From contig JACVVK020000392.1 in the NCBI GenBank assembly GCA_018292915.2, positions 77,001-141,000 on the forward strand: 64,000 nt of DNA, read 5' to 3'. Numbering within the stretch: position 1 is the stretch's first letter; the number at the start of each line of letters is the position of its first letter. Made by a program: the position numbers and the translations under genes. This document shows positions 12,378-26,521 of this stretch, piece after piece. Below the pieces are notes generated by a model. The model saw only the letters and a program-made list of their open reading frames with translations. It had not been told where the DNA came from and did not search any database. The stretch is from Batillaria attramentaria. Lineage: Eukaryota > Mollusca > Gastropoda > Batillariidae.

Positions 12378-13647
12378 ATCTGCTGTGCACCCTTCATATT
12401 TACGTTACGTGACATCAAAAGATTGGATGCTCTGTGTGTGTGTGTGTGTGTGTGTACTAGAACATGGGTGTTCGTGCATGTGTGTGAACATTGTGTGCGC
12501 GTGTGCACAGTAATTTTAATACAGGCGAGTATTCTTCTTCATTGTAGCTGTGAAATAAGATATTGATAGAAATAGACGAAAGAGAACCACTTCAGTGACA
12601 TATCATTGTCGGTGTGGAGTTTTGGCGTTGCTTGATTGGGGAATAATTCAGGAAAGCACACTTTCTGCTTGTTTTTTGTTCACCTGAATCGGAACGTGGC
12701 TAAATGTGTGTGTACCAGACGACAGAGAATTTTATGTTCCAATCCATACTCAGATGATGTACATGTAATTTGTGACACTGTATGTTATTTAATGACTTTT
12801 CTCTCTGATGAATGGAATTAGTGATGGCTTTATGGAAGTGTATTTTAAAGGGACATATGTATATGTTTGTATTTTATCCAGAAAGAGCATTTCTGGTACA
12901 TGTGCTGTGTACATATATACATGTATAACAATAATTGTGGGGGCGGGGCTGGAGTGATGGTTGCACAGTCACGCTCAGCTGACTTGCTGTATGAAGTGAT
13001 CACAAACAAGCACAGGCTGTGCAATGTTCTTTTCCCTGTCTTCACTGTCTTCAGCCCTCTTATTCAGCATCCTTATTAGTAAGCATGGTTCCCCCCCCCC
13101 CCAATTCCCTTTTAAAACTGGATCGAGGGGGCACGGCCTAGAAATCTAGAAAGCAAGAGGTTGAAATAAATTATACATACTTCCATTCCATATTCCAGTT
13201 CATAGGTGGTCATTTCTGCTAGTGACAACTTTATAGCTGCATTTTGGCTATTCACAAGAAAATTTTGCTTGTCTTGCAGCAGAATGAAGATACATATTGA
13301 AGCCTGCATGTCTTTCATGCAAGGACTTGTTAGCCAGATTTACATTACGCGTGGACCTCAGTTTTGAACATTTTTAGACATGAAAGTCTGGGTGGTGGTT
13401 ATCAAAAGAGCTGCATTCAAACAATGGCTTGGTTTGCGTGTGTCTTATTTGTGAAGTCGCTCATAGGTTTGCTGCTGTTCTACAATGAAATTAATGTGAA
13501 AGCAAGTAGGAAGGGGGCATATTCATCATATGCAACTAACGTATGCAAACCTTATTTCCAAATTGTTTTTGTGCTTTGTTTTTGAGTGTAGATGTGGATG
13601 CGATTATTACAGATATAATTTAAAACACTGATGTACATAAAGCATGC
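12378..13647. other. ATAD1 3' flank, no gene seen
   Basis: This contains the ATAD1 3' UTR and short (GT)n tracts near 12436. A poly-C run lies near 13091-13102. I see no coding exon with splice sites. A candidate AATAAA for ATAD1 lies far downstream at 13953-13958, after a SINE, so the true polyadenylation site is uncertain. Confidence 0.5.
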
Positions 13648-13832
13648 AGGGAGCCGGGGTGGCTGAATGGTAAGAGCGTTGGACTTTCAATGCTTGTGTC
13701 GTGAGTTCGAATCCCGCCGGCTGGGGGCCAAATATTTGTGCTGGCCTTTTTTCTCGTTGCCCCGTCTTTGGTATCACCCTTATGTGGTGCCAAAGGGCGT
13801 TAAACTCCCAAACACCCACCCCACCCACATAA
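13648..13832 (+). mobile_element. tRNA-derived SINE, family B
   Basis: The head has box A TGGCTGAATGGTAAGAGCG and box B GAGTTCGAATCCC at tRNA-like spacing. The body reads into GGTATCACCCTTATGTGGTG and ends with GGGCGTTAAACTCCCAAACACCC. The same body recurs on the minus strand at least five times in this window, which marks it as a SINE rather than a tRNA gene. Confidence 0.85.
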
Positions 13833-14000
13833 AGCATGCAATTTTTAGGATCGCATTATGTCTGGCAAGCAGTGTAATAAATTTCAGTGTGCTTTGTAAT
13901 CCATTCAACATTGATGAATGCTTTACGATTGCCTAGTTGCTACTGATCTATCAATAAAAAATAAAAAGAAGTAGGGTTTTCGATTCAAAGGCAGTTCCAA

Positions 14001-14048
<48 letters not shown>

Positions 14049-15274
14049 ATTGAGAGAAATCAACGTTTCCTTATGCATGCTGTTTTGGAATAAAAGTGAA
14101 ATTCACAAACACACACACCCACAGTGATAACACAAATACAAAACTGCAAGAAAAATTTCATTTTGGGGGAAAAAAATCCAAAAGACGAGCATCTTTTCAC
14201 AATGACGGTATCAAGTGAAACAGTGCCACAGGTTTCAGACTAACCCAACACTGTGCTAAATCAATAATGTTACGTGTTGGATTTATTTAAAAAAAAATAA
14301 ATTAAAATTCGTATAACAAAACCACAGTGCTGTGTCCAACTGTTCACATGTACTGTACATATTAGACGTATATATATGCTGGTACTTGGAATCTGCAGTC
14401 CACTGACAGTAAACAATAAACATGATCTTTGTTTTACACTGCTTCCATGACAACATCATCATCTTCTCAAATTTCACATACAAATATGGAACTGAAAGCA
14501 TGATAGGATGATGGTAATTAATCACTCTACACATGGGCAGCCAACTGGCTCCCAAAAAGTGGTTATCAGACATCCGTAAAGCATGGTAGTTGCAAACACG
14601 TTTACAACCATTACTCTGAGTGCCTCAGTTTGACCGCCGCAACTTGCTCATTGCTGTGTAATTTCAAGTATGCTGTGTTTAGGAATGGAGTGTGCGCATT
14701 TTGACCAGTTCATCACATGCATTGTAACAAATGCTACCACTGTATATACATGCCCATAAACCCTCCTAATCATCTTAAGTGATTCTTTCATGCTGTTTGT
14801 CTTATTTAATCGGGATGACAGAAACTGATCTCCCATTGTCACAAAAAAACCCAAAACAACAACCCACGATGATGTACAGATTATCCAACCACTGCACATT
14901 TGATCTGTTTGCAGGGAGTAAAAGTTATGGAGTCCAAATGAATACTCTGCATGATGACAAACCCACCACAAAGTGCTGAACAGCTGAACAAAAGAGTTGA
15001 AACAAGTTCAAAGGTCAAGACATGATTCATGACTGCTATCTGACAGCAGATTTGTAGTTAGTCTCTTGAAATGAATCTGAAACTGGTCTCAATGAGCTTC
15101 AGAATCCAAGCACACCCAGACCATCGTTCAAAACATACCACCTCGCACAACTTTTTCAACGTTTCAAGGAAACTTAATGACTTTAAGGGTAAGCTATGAG
15201 CACATTTTGTTTTTGTTTTTTAAAACCCAAATTTGCTTAGTTGCAAACAAATAAATACCATGCATAGAAGAAAC
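13833..15274. other. Intergenic stretch between convergent genes
   Basis: It holds a (GT)n microsatellite (13999-14047) and otherwise unique, A+T-rich sequence. ORFs of 60-107 codons here (for example 14648-14971 minus) show no recognisable domain or splice structure. Part of it may be 3' UTR of ATAD1 or WIPI2. Confidence 0.45.
13999..14047. repeat. (GT)n microsatellite
   Basis: An almost uninterrupted run of about 24 GT dinucleotides. Confidence 0.95.
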
Positions 15275-15545
15275 GATCTGGTGCACGGGCTTTCAAGAGT
15301 GCAGTTCCTTGCCTCTGGAACAACTTGCCAGCTCACCTCAAGTCAGGTTCTGCGTCAGTCATGACCTTCAGGCGGAACCTCAAGACGCACCTTTTCTGTC
15401 AGTTCTATTTTTTTTTCTTCTTCTTTTTTTTTTTTTTTTCTTCTTCTTCTTCTCCGACCCCTAAGGCGCCGTGAGCATGCTTACTGCATGGAAGTTCTTT
15501 TCGTAGCGCTATACAAATGGCCAATCATCATCATCATCATCATAG
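15275..15545 (+). mobile_element. LINE 3'-end fragment
   Basis: The plus strand reads as the C-terminus of a non-LTR reverse transcriptase, with the family motif LWNNLPAHLK, then TFRRNLKTHLF. It is followed by a TC-rich low-complexity tract and a 3' tail GCGCTATACAAATG ending in (ATC)n. The same motif class is at 29105-29560 and 42700-43330. Assignment to a CR1/L2-like group is inference. Confidence 0.6.
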
Positions 15546-16870
15546 ATGCTTACCATGCAAACTTATTCATCCTATGTGAAAGGAAGGGCATATGCAACCA
15601 TGATTAGGAATATTTGCTCATAAAGTCTTATGCAAAATCTGGATGAGCACCCATGAAAAGTTGTGTACTTCAGAGCTGAGGTTCCTTTGTAAATGAATGA
15701 ATGTGTGAACACCCATGGTGTACAGCACACACAGCCCACGTAGCTCGCAAGGTGATGGTAAAACAGACGTGACGTAACACTCCACTGACTAGAGTATGAG
15801 AACTACATGTACTTGTACCGCAGGACCGTCAGTGAGGCAAACACATCAGAAGTATTTTAGTGTAGATGAACAGGTATAGTCACTGATAATGACTGAAATA
15901 ACTGAGGCCTGCTGAGCATCAGACAAAAAAAATTAAATAAATTGAAAAACAACAACAACAAACAAACAAAAAAACCAAACAAACAGCACAAGAATAGTTA
16001 ATGTAGCACACCGAGTCCTCACACAATGTCTGACTCATCAAGACTCATTTCAGGAATAGGAATTTCTGTCAGTACATGTATTACTGTGAACAATCCTGTC
16101 ACTACAGGTTGCTGCTGACAGCAAGTGGCGCGTGTGTTGGGGTGGGACAAACGAGGTTCTATTGCATAGACACCGAGCTGTGGCTGTTACAAACTACAAA
16201 ATCAGGCAAGCAGAAGTGAAAAGCGTGATAGCAAGGTAATCGCAAACCAAATTCCACGTTTGTCAAATTGCCACAACAGTGCCATATTTAAAGACATGAC
16301 TTGACGAAGCTTGCCGTCTCCATTGTGTAAAATGTAACCTCCCCCCCCCCAAAAAAAAAAAAAAAGAAAAGAAAGAAAAACCAACCCCCCCCCCCCCCCC
16401 CCCAAAAAAAAAAAAAAAAAAAAATCTGGTGATACAGCAACAAAGATACAGTACATCTCAACTCTTAAACTTTCACATCTAAGGGACATCACAGACTAGT
16501 GAAGTTATATACACTGTACAGAGATGCACACATAACAGAAATTACAGCATACTGAAAACTACGATGTACATAATTTACATTTACCGTTCACACTTAACGT
16601 TCTGCCGTTTCACGATTCCTGAATTCTCACACACACACGCATGCAGAATACTGAGAGATGAACAATGGCCACACTATTACAGAACTACCACCAATACCCA
16701 GGCGCTTCTTACAACACACACTCCACCATGATGTCAAGATGGTACATGTATGTAGCACGTGCAACATGTTCAGTTTTAAACAACTTGGAGAAAGGAGAAA
16801 CAAAATAGAAAAAGAAAAAGCAGCTGGAGCATACACCCAAATGAAACTTCTTAATTTATTTGCTCTATGT
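15546..16870. other. Intergenic, no gene seen
   Basis: Unique sequence with A-rich patches near 15926-15990 and two adjacent C-run/A-run blocks at 16339-16423. No supported exon. Confidence 0.45.
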
Positions 16871-16964
16871 GTTAACTCTTTGACGACGGAGCACAATTTC
16901 TGACACACGATTTCCTATAGGAAATCGTGTGTCAGAAATTGTGCTCCGTCGTCAAAGAGTTAAC
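16871..16964. mobile_element. Perfect 94-bp palindrome, piggyBac-like MITE (TTAA ends)
   Basis: The sequence GTTAACTCTTTGACGACG reads to a centre CCTATAGG at 16914-16921 and then returns as its exact reverse complement. I see no mismatch over 47-bp arms. Both ends carry TTAA, the target site of piggyBac transposases, and the terminus resembles piggyBac ends. A near-identical copy is at 50449-50540. Confidence 0.85.
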
Positions 16965-18550
16965 AGCATATTCACGTCTCAAAGTTGTTCATGGAGGTAA
17001 TTATGCACACAGAAACATTCATCTTGGGGGACAAAATTTGGACACTGAAGTGATCCTGCAATGCTCCAGTGAAAACTGATTTTCTTTGTTTAGAGCCCGA
17101 ATTCCTTTCTCTATTAGCCACTTGAGACCACAACTGTACTGATTGTACACTCCTACACCTCTCCGGCAGTTATTTCTGCTGGGGATGACCATACTGCATT
17201 TTTTTTTTTTTTTTTTTTATCAAACAATTGGTGAAATCGCCCCTGTATTAATTTCTCATCTTGGCCCCAGATTATTGGCACTCTGCTCCTGAAAATATTA
17301 GTAAGCAACAGACAATAGGACAAATAATACAACGTATTGCATGCTTGTTACCCGAAGAACACAAAACTGTACATTTACAAAAATCAATGGCAGTACAGAC
17401 AGCCAGATTTACACAAGTCTGAGGTGGCACAATTTACTGGAAACTATTTCTATGAGCAAGCACCAAGGCTGTCCAATCAAAATAGCAAATCTGATCTGCA
17501 CATAAAAAGAAGTCTTCTGTGAGAAGAAGTTTTGCCAAGTAATTAAGTAGAGGATATATCAACAGTTGACATACAGCACTGTACTGCATCAGTTTAGAGC
17601 AAGGCCTAACAGACAGAGGAAAAAGACACTGTCCAAATATAAATTACAGGGAAAATTGGTGGAGACTAAACACAATCTTGTTCATGAAGGTGGGTAGATG
17701 GTTGAAATGGGGGAAAGGACCCTCCAGTCTGCATGTAGGGCATGGAAAATGACAGCACATGGAAAGTATACAAACAGCAGAGACTGAGATACATGTAGAA
17801 AAAAAGTGGTTTCAACATGTTTCAAAGAAATGTCCAAAAGTTGATGTCAGGGAAAGACCGAGGGGCTTTGGACAGAGAGCACGATGACAGAAGACCCTGT
17901 CGCACAAATATTTCCTGCAGTGAATACCTCTAATGCGTTAGTCACACACGTTTCCTGCAGCTGAACAAAATGCATTATGAGATGCTCTGGGCTTTCATCC
18001 TATTGTAAGATGACAGAAAATACAGAGAAATAAACATACAAAATCTCAGCCTCTCTCCATGATTTGAATTCTGAACGCGGATCACATGCAGACCTGTGAT
18101 CTGGTTTGTATAATGATGATGAAAGCACTTTGAACTGAGTTTTGTATTCCTGACTGCCACTACTCTGCAAATGATACTATGACTGTTTGAGCTTCATTTT
18201 TTAAATAACTGAGCACACATCTGTCATTTTTCTATGCTGAACTGCCTGGTCTAACTTGTAGCAAATTAATCAGAGCTGCTAAGACGAATACAGATACAAG
18301 CACACTCGTCCCAAAATATCTACCCCAAAAAATAACAACACAAAAACGTGCATCACCACCCTTCAAACATAAGCACACCAGTGGATACTGAACGAAGAGT
18401 GACAATGGGGTGAACACTTGACTTTTTTTTATGGCTCATGGTGGTGATTTCAAGAAGAGTGACAATGGGGTGAACACTTGACTTTTTTTTTATGGCTCAT
18501 GGTGGTGATTTCAAGAAGAGTGGGCAGAAGGAGCACCAGTTGCTTTGGTT
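16965..18550. other. WIPI2 3' flank / 3' UTR region
   Basis: It lies immediately 3' of the WIPI2 stop on the minus strand and probably includes its 3' UTR. A poly-T run is at 17200-17218. Nothing with coding support was seen. Confidence 0.45.
18394..18514. repeat. 60-bp unit repeated twice near the WIPI2 stop
   Basis: The unit GAAGAGTGACAATGGGGTGA begins at 18394 and again at 18454. The two copies differ by one T in a poly-T run. It lies in the WIPI2 3' UTR. Confidence 0.9.
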
Positions 18551-21500
18551 CTAGTCATTCTTGTGAGACATTGGTGGGAACTCGCTGTCGTCGTCCAGCC
18601 GCAGCCCTCCGATTCCGCGGCCATCACTCGCGTCACCCCCGACTGCCCCCTGCTCTAGGTCTTGGTAAGGTTGGGATTCTGCAACACACACAAACCAATA
18701 AATCGGACTTCAGAAAAAGAAAAAGAAGGGAAAAAAGCCTGATGTGTCATAATGTGATGAGAATTTTTTTTAAAAGGCCCTGCTTGATACTTCTTTACAG
18801 TGAGAATTTAGAACACGATCATGGTCCAAATCAGCTGCTCAGTTTTCCGAAAGAAATGAATGAATGAAATGTACATCAAGTACATACATGTACTGTTCAA
18901 ATGAAAAGACTACAAATCCTGATGAAATAACACAGCATGATTACGTTTCCAGAATGGGATCGTATGCTTGTACACACCCTGGTCTTGCTGATTTAATTTG
19001 TCATATGCTAAAAAGCCATGAAGCTAGTCCGGAATATTCCGTTCTCAGAACCGCCGGGGTTAATGTCATTAGCTCACACACTGGATGCGTATGAGTGATA
19101 TCCACTTTACTGATACATGTCTATTACATTACAGCAAAGAAAATTAAGAAATTCAGAATGCAAATTCTTTTCATTGTTATCATATATATTGTAATGACTG
19201 CATGCACATCTTGTGTGAATACAAACTGGCTCGTTTGGGAGATCTCTTTGGTGCATAAATATTATCGTCCTGGCAAAACATGCATATATATATATTGTCT
19301 TGCTCAGCTAGTAGATATTTTCAAGAAAGGTATACAGGAATGCTGACCATAGGTCTGAAAATGCTCACTTCGTAAACATGTGAGGGTACGCTGTAACTAT
19401 TTTATCTAACACCTGCATACATTCAGACAATGTGTTATGCACTTTTTTCCTTTCTTTTGGTTTTTCTGAAAGACTTACAAGCGTATCTCTTAAAAGCCCA
19501 TCCAAAAATCGCAATTTTACTTGAAATCTTCAGACCACTGGAGGCCACTTCAAGCCACTATTACAGGGTTTGTACAGGATTTTGAGAACAAAATTCAAAG
19601 ACTTTTTAAAGAGTTTTCAAACACCAAAAATAAAAATTCAAAGACCCTGCTCTCGCAATAGCCGGTCACGTGTCACCGCATGCGCTTTGTGACCAACCAG
19701 AGTCGACTCGCGAGCGGAGCAAAACGAAAGGCAAAGTGACACGGCCAGAGACGCGCAACAGTGAGCAGGCCCCGAAAATACGGTCGTGGGGAAAAAACAA
19801 AAAATCATTTCACGATTTTTCAAAGACTTTCAAAGACATTTTTTCAAAACATCGAAATTTAAAGACTTTCAAAGACTTGAAAAAGGGTCTCCAAAATTCC
19901 AAGACTTTCAAAAACATTCAGTGCCTGTACGAACCCTGTATTAAGCAATCTGTAGCTGTCTTGGGCCTAGCGGGAAGGCCCACGCCTTGTGTAACAGTGG
20001 CTTGAAGTGGCTGCTACTGGTGTGCAGTGGCTTGTTCTTTTTATCATGTATTAACATATAGCGAGCAAGGGTGGTTGAGCTCAGGCTCTTAAGAGATATC
20101 CATCAGTAATACACTATTGAATGTTATCCACACATATTCATGAACACAAATATCCATGTTTTTATAAGTGGCTGGTTCCATAAGTGGCTGGCCTTTCTGG
20201 TGGAAGTGACTACAGACAATGGCTGCTTGACACCCACAGGTTTACAATATGCATACAATGCTATGAACCTTCAGCACTGTAATTCTAACGAGGGAAAAGG
20301 ACCGTGCTAGTACAATCTGAATACGAGACAAGTTTCAGCTGAACTTCTGTAACTGAATAGCATGACAAACTTTTACAGGTAAATAGCCCTAAACAAGTAG
20401 AAAATTACAAAACTCTCTCTCTCTCACTAGTTGTGGGGGTACACACGCACACACACACACACGTACACACACATACACATACACACTCGAGAATAGTTTC
20501 TGCAGGTAACTTAGCAAACTGAATATATATACATTTCTTTCTATCAACACACAGCTTACATGCACATCATGTCTAAGCTAGAATCTAAAACTCTGCGGAG
20601 GAACAACACTTTTCAGACTGCACATCAAAATGTAAAGAACCGGAAACTCCTCTCAACACTGTAAAAGTTATGTTAGTTTCATGTTGAAGATACAACTGTG
20701 TGATTCAATGCTTCATGCATTTCAAAACGGGAGACAGGGAAGATAAATTCAGAGTGGTGAAAGTAAGACAGCACCTGCTGTGAAATCGTATGATGGAATC
20801 AACCCCAGTCACCTCTGTATGTGCGTGTGTGCGCGAATATTTACCTACAACATAAGGTTCACTGCACCACCATTCTCCGGCTCCTGGAGGCCGTTACTCC
20901 ACTCCTGCGCTGTAAACAAACCTTTCAGACGCTGGGTCTAAAAGTGTCACACATACATGCTCAGTGACCGCCCACCCTCAATGTGAAACCTTAACGGGGC
21001 TAAGGCTACCATTTGGATGCTCACATGTGGTATCTATCATCGCACCGTTTTGGCACCTGGAGAGTGACAGCATCTGTAACACTGGCCCTTAGCCAACAGA
21101 AGTGTACTCGATGATGCGGGAGGGGGAGTGTATGGGGGTTTAATGTCCTTTTCCACCACATACGGGTGATATCAAAGACGGGGCACAATGAAGAAGCCAG
21201 CACAAATATTTGGCCCCAACCGGGATACAAACTCACGACCAGAGCATTAGAAGTCCAACGCTCTACCATTCGGCCACCCCAGCTTCCCCCTCGATGATGC
21301 AGCAACCACAATGAACGCTCCAGTAGCGTAACAACAGGCACAGAATTTCAATGTCCGACCGCTCGCGCAAAAGTGTAAACCACACTGTACTGCATTCGGA
21401 GCTGTACTAATTATCAAGACAGCGTATTTTGAGCGTACACACGCACTCAGGCGCAAAACTGTTTCAAAATATAAGTTGGCTAAGCAAAGATGGATTTAGC

Positions 21501-23734
21501 CTGCTTAACCATTAATTCCTTTGTTCTGTATGAGTGGAGTGATTTTAAAAACCAGTGTCAGGAGATAAAATGTGTGAAGCAGCTCTAAATGGTCAAAGCA
21601 GATATATTTGTTTGGGTGGGGTGGGGTCGGGGGATGTCTTGAAGCTAGTCTCACAGATGATGCAAAGGAGACTTTTGAGAGACGAGGAGGAGCACATATG
21701 GACTTTCCAAGCTCAGAGATGCCATTTTGAACTGAAGTAGACCAAGTGTCTGTAAAGGAAGTGTTTGAACAGGAGTGCAGTAACAGCCTCTGAGAGACAG
21801 ACAATGCTGCACCCACAGACAGGCCCCGAAGCACAAACCAAGAAACCAAGCTGAACTGCCTCTCACCCTCAACAGCACTGAAAAATGTTAGCATCTAAGA
21901 AGAGTCCCACTCACAACAAGCACTTTGTCCTGCAGACTGGGTTGTGGTTAACAGACAAAGAAAAAAACAAACAATGACCGAAAAAACGGGAACTCTTGAC
22001 GAATGGCAAAGAAACTGGACTGGCAAAAAGTGAAACGTGGCATGTAAAGTGAGCAGGCAGCAGCTAGGGTGCAGGCACTGTCACACGAACAGGGTTACCT
22101 GGCGAATCAAGCAGCTGATCCATCATCGCCACAGCGTCAACCTCTTGTGGCCCACCTCTCCGCTTCAACACCTCCGCGAAAGTCTCACCTGTCCACGCGG
22201 AACCGGCCGAGCTGGGCGGCTTACCTGTGCTGCTCAGTGGCTGAAAGGCAGCAGTGGCGTCACTGCGGCGTGCCGTGGCTGCGTACGTCGCTGCGGATGC
22301 TGCCCCTGTGGCTGCTGCAGCCGCGCCCCCTGCTGCAGCGTGTGTCAGGGGGCGGTCGTGGGACTGGTCATCCCCTGCGCTCTCTTCGCCCACCACCCCA
22401 TCTAGCCTGCAAAACAGGAAACGAAGCGGGGAATATGTACCACTGACAGGCAAAGGTCTGTTCTGCTCTATGACATGAGGCACCAGCGTGTGCTTTTATT
22501 ATGCCACACACACACACACAAATGAACATACTACTGGAAAATCATATCTGGATGAAGCAAGTGATTATCTCTGCCTGTCCTTTATCATTTTACTTGTGCT
22601 AAATGTCCTTAATCTGTGCTCTTTTACTTTATTAGTTGTTCTTGCATAGTGTACATTGAGAGAATGTGTTTTATTTTTACTTCATTTTTAGATTGCAAGG
22701 TGCTTAGAGCTCGTTCCCCAGGGATAGGCGCCCTATAAGTATTTTTACTATTATTATTCGACAAGTTAGACAATGAGAAAAACATTACTCCGACATTCTT
22801 CATTCAGTGATTGCACTCTTTCTTATCCGTTTGAGGCACATCTCAAATTTCCATTTATAAATAGGTTGCAAATTAGTGCGCCATACATGCAGAACAAAGC
22901 AATTTCAGCAGAAAAGATCATTCGTACCTGTGTTGCTTGACTAGGGCGCATTCCCCACCCTCGTTAGGATCCAAGTTGTACATGTAAAGGTAGCCATCTT
23001 GTGAGGCCACCAACAGGCGGGGAAGTTTCTGGATTCTGAAACAACATGTGTACAGTCTTTGAGAAATAGCCGCAGGTGACCGAGCTTACGGTACACATCA
23101 CAGTACTGTGGAATAATACTTCACACAATAAACCCTCGACTTAGCATGAAAAAAAAAACAAAAAAAAAACCCAATGCAACAGCCACAAGTATCATGATTT
23201 AGGTGCACGCTCCAGATGATAACTTTATTTTCGTTCAAACAGTCGTCAGAGCTGTGGAGAGAACGCAAAAAGAAAAAAAAAAAGCACAGAAAAAAAGAAA
23301 AGAAAATATAAGTCAGCAGGTGAACGCCATAGGGTGAACGCCTAAAAAAACCAAAAAAAAAAAAAAAAACAACCTCAATGTGTGTGTGTGTGTTTGTGTT
23401 ATGTTTGTTCTACATGACATTCTTTAGAATAATATGATATGTCCATCTTTGTAGGTCTGTTGTCCATAAATGTTTGTGGCATGTATATGTGTATGTCCCA
23501 AAAACAGAAATTAAAAAAAAAAAAAAAAAAAACTCAAGAAACAAACACTTTAGTAATTCAACATTTACCAGAATGTAACAGTAAACCCAATACATAAAAC
23601 ATTTTAATTAACACACTGCAAGTTCCCAACAGTTTGTCAATCCAACCGGTAAGTGATATGCACCACAAATGCATCCTGTCAGATGCACTGATAACGCACA
23701 CTTTATAAGTACAAGGCATGATTGAGAGCCTCTG

Positions 23735-23796
<62 letters not shown>

Positions 23797-26456
23797 TGTG
23801 TGCGCGCGCGCATGTGCATGTGTATTTGAATGTGTATGCGTGTTAGGTATGTTCATTACTTTCCAAGGTACATGTATCATTCATTCACTCTCTGTGTGAA
23901 AATTTATGTTATCTGGCAAGGCATTCGGCACACTGGATTACTGGGTGATAAGGCACAACAAAGTGGACTGCCCTATCCCCTAGTGCTGCGAAAAGCCTTC
24001 ACAATGGAACCAGTAGAGTGCATTATATGCAGGTGAAGAAACCCGCCTGTAACCGCATCGTACCATTTCAGATATACATGGTTCACTCAAATGATCGCAT
24101 GTTTCAGTATGCCTTAAAATGTGAAGACACCAAAAGTAAAGCCACATGGGGTGGGTGGATGGGTGTTTGGGGGTTTAACGTCCTTTTCCACCACATACAG
24201 GTGATATCAAAGACGGGGCAACAATGAAAAAGCCAGCACAAATATTTGGCCCCAGCCGGGATATGAACTCACGACCCGAGCATTAGAAGTCCAATGCTCT
24301 ACCATTCGGCCACCCCGGCTCCCCGTACAGCCACATGTTATTAAACGGACGACCAGTACTATAAAACATGACAAAGACGGACAAAGGAAAAAATAATTAT
24401 CAGTGTCTGGTATGCTTCAATGGCTAGGGTAGTGGGGAGCTAAGAGATAGGTACATTCATATATATATATATATATATATATATACAGCAGGCCAGCTGT
24501 TATAGTGATAGTTATCAGTGGTAATAATGCCACCACAACAAGCCCCTCTAAAACCAGTGAGGACACACGTACTGATCTATCAGTCCAGGAAATTAACACC
24601 CAAATGCTACATCATTCACACCTGGGAAACACAGGTGTGTGTGTGCGCATGTGTGTGCGCATGTGTGTGTGTGTGTGCGCGCGCGTGCGTGCGTGTGTGT
24701 GTGAGTGTGTGCATATGTGCAGTGGGATCAACAGCTGTCGCCATAAATCTTATCTCCACACTAAGTGTCAAATGGAAAAACTCAGATATGTGTATAGCAT
24801 ATTATAATGCTGACAGCCCAAGTAGTTCCAACATTCAATGCAAAGGTTCTGGATAATGACTAAATAAGATAGAGAAACAGACATTATCATTCATTAATCT
24901 TATTTTACAAGTGTTTCAGGATGCTTATAAACACGTACCAGCCCTGATCTAAAGGTTATCAGTGGGATGGAGGAAAAGACAAAAATCAATTAAACAGAGC
25001 CCCCCCAAAATGTCACAGGTCTAAAGATACAGGACTGGTATGCTTTCACCAGGTGTTCAAAACAAGACGCCACCTATAAATTTTTATGAACAACACAAGA
25101 ACAAAAGGGTAAAAACAAGTTTAATAATAATAATCATAAAAATATTCGCATTAAATATAGGTGCTTTGTCCCAAATATCTGGCTCAAAGTGCCGTGAGCT
25201 AAACCCAACACACGCACACTCACTTGAATCACAAGCATTCTCTTATACACTTGACATGCACACATTACAGTCACGTGATGCGAAGGGTCAGCTCAGCAAT
25301 TTAAGTTTTGGAATTTTTAAAATTGCATTTATTTTTTTGATTTTGTGGGCTTAAAGTTTCCAAAACAGTTTCAAAAGAAAGCTCAGTAGTGACAGTGCAA
25401 TGAAGAAAACAGTGAACAGAATGCATTAGAACTAATAGAAGAACCTGAACATAAACAGATGAGAAAAACATAGCGAACAGAAACTTTGCCAATCACATTA
25501 ACCAATGTTTTCTTCGTAGACAACTGATCGCGTAGAGCAACCTCAATAAGGGGTGGAGAAAGGTCAGTTGCAGAACCAAAAAAAATCAACAAAAGAGAGA
25601 TTACAAATGTGCGTGGGCAGAGATAGGAAGGGAGAGAGAAAGCAGAAAGTAGGGCAGATGACAGTATGAAAATAAGTTTATAAAAAGCTGAAACTGCCAG
25701 GTATGCACAGCAGCATGTTAGTTAGTTGCTCGGAATAGAATATACACATGTACACAGCTGCAAGTCAGAAGAACTCTGTTCCCAAACCCACCTGGAAAGC
25801 AGGCATGAGCCGACCACAAAACTAAGCCACTGCATTATGATGCCGACGCCATTTAGAAAACCAACCGACCAACCAAATCATTATAAAGAACAAAATGGGC
25901 CCATGATTATCCCAAACACAAATTTACAATAAGCAAAGCCCTCCTGTCTGTGAAAATGAGGAGTAACAGTAACACGGACTACATGGAATACAGGCATGCA
26001 AGTAAGGGGCACGTGACAGAGGTTTAAGAAAGATTTAAGCGGTACGCAACTGTGCACGAACTTCATGGAGAGGTTGCTGATTGAGATTCTCACCAAACCG
26101 CCAAACACGTTTAGTTACCTGCTTTCTGAGAACACTTCCACACTCAATTTACAAGAGAACTCAAGAACAGAACAAAGACGAACAGACCCATGCCATAAAG
26201 TTGTTTCTCCAAATATCTGCTATTTTGTTTTATCACTGAAACTTGCTGCTGTACGCAGTGAAATCTGCCCCATCCCATAAAGTTATCTGTCTATAGCTAG
26301 AGAAACCACAAACACAAACAAAAAGAATATTTAGAAAAATGGAGAAAAAGAATGATTTAACTTGATTCAATCCTAATAAGAGTGTGTAACAGACTTTTTT
26401 CTAACAGGCGCATGATCATGTATGATGATGTCTTTTAGTGTGAGAGAGAGAGAGAG

Positions 26457-26521
<65 letters not shown>

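Noticed and set aside
13648..13725. tRNA gene (box A and box B at proper spacing)
   Set aside because: The same head is joined to the same 100-bp body in several places, with mutated stems. It is the 5' part of SINE family B. The heads at 2907 and 10405 are likewise SINE heads.
14648..14971. 107-codon minus-strand ORF
   Set aside because: No domain, no splice sites, low-complexity neighbours, lies in the 3' flank of WIPI2.
22037..22446. Plus-strand ORFs of 122-125 codons (Cys- and Arg-rich)
   Set aside because: They mirror WIPI2 exon 10 on the minus strand, which fits phase and family; the plus-strand frames are shadows of GC-rich coding.
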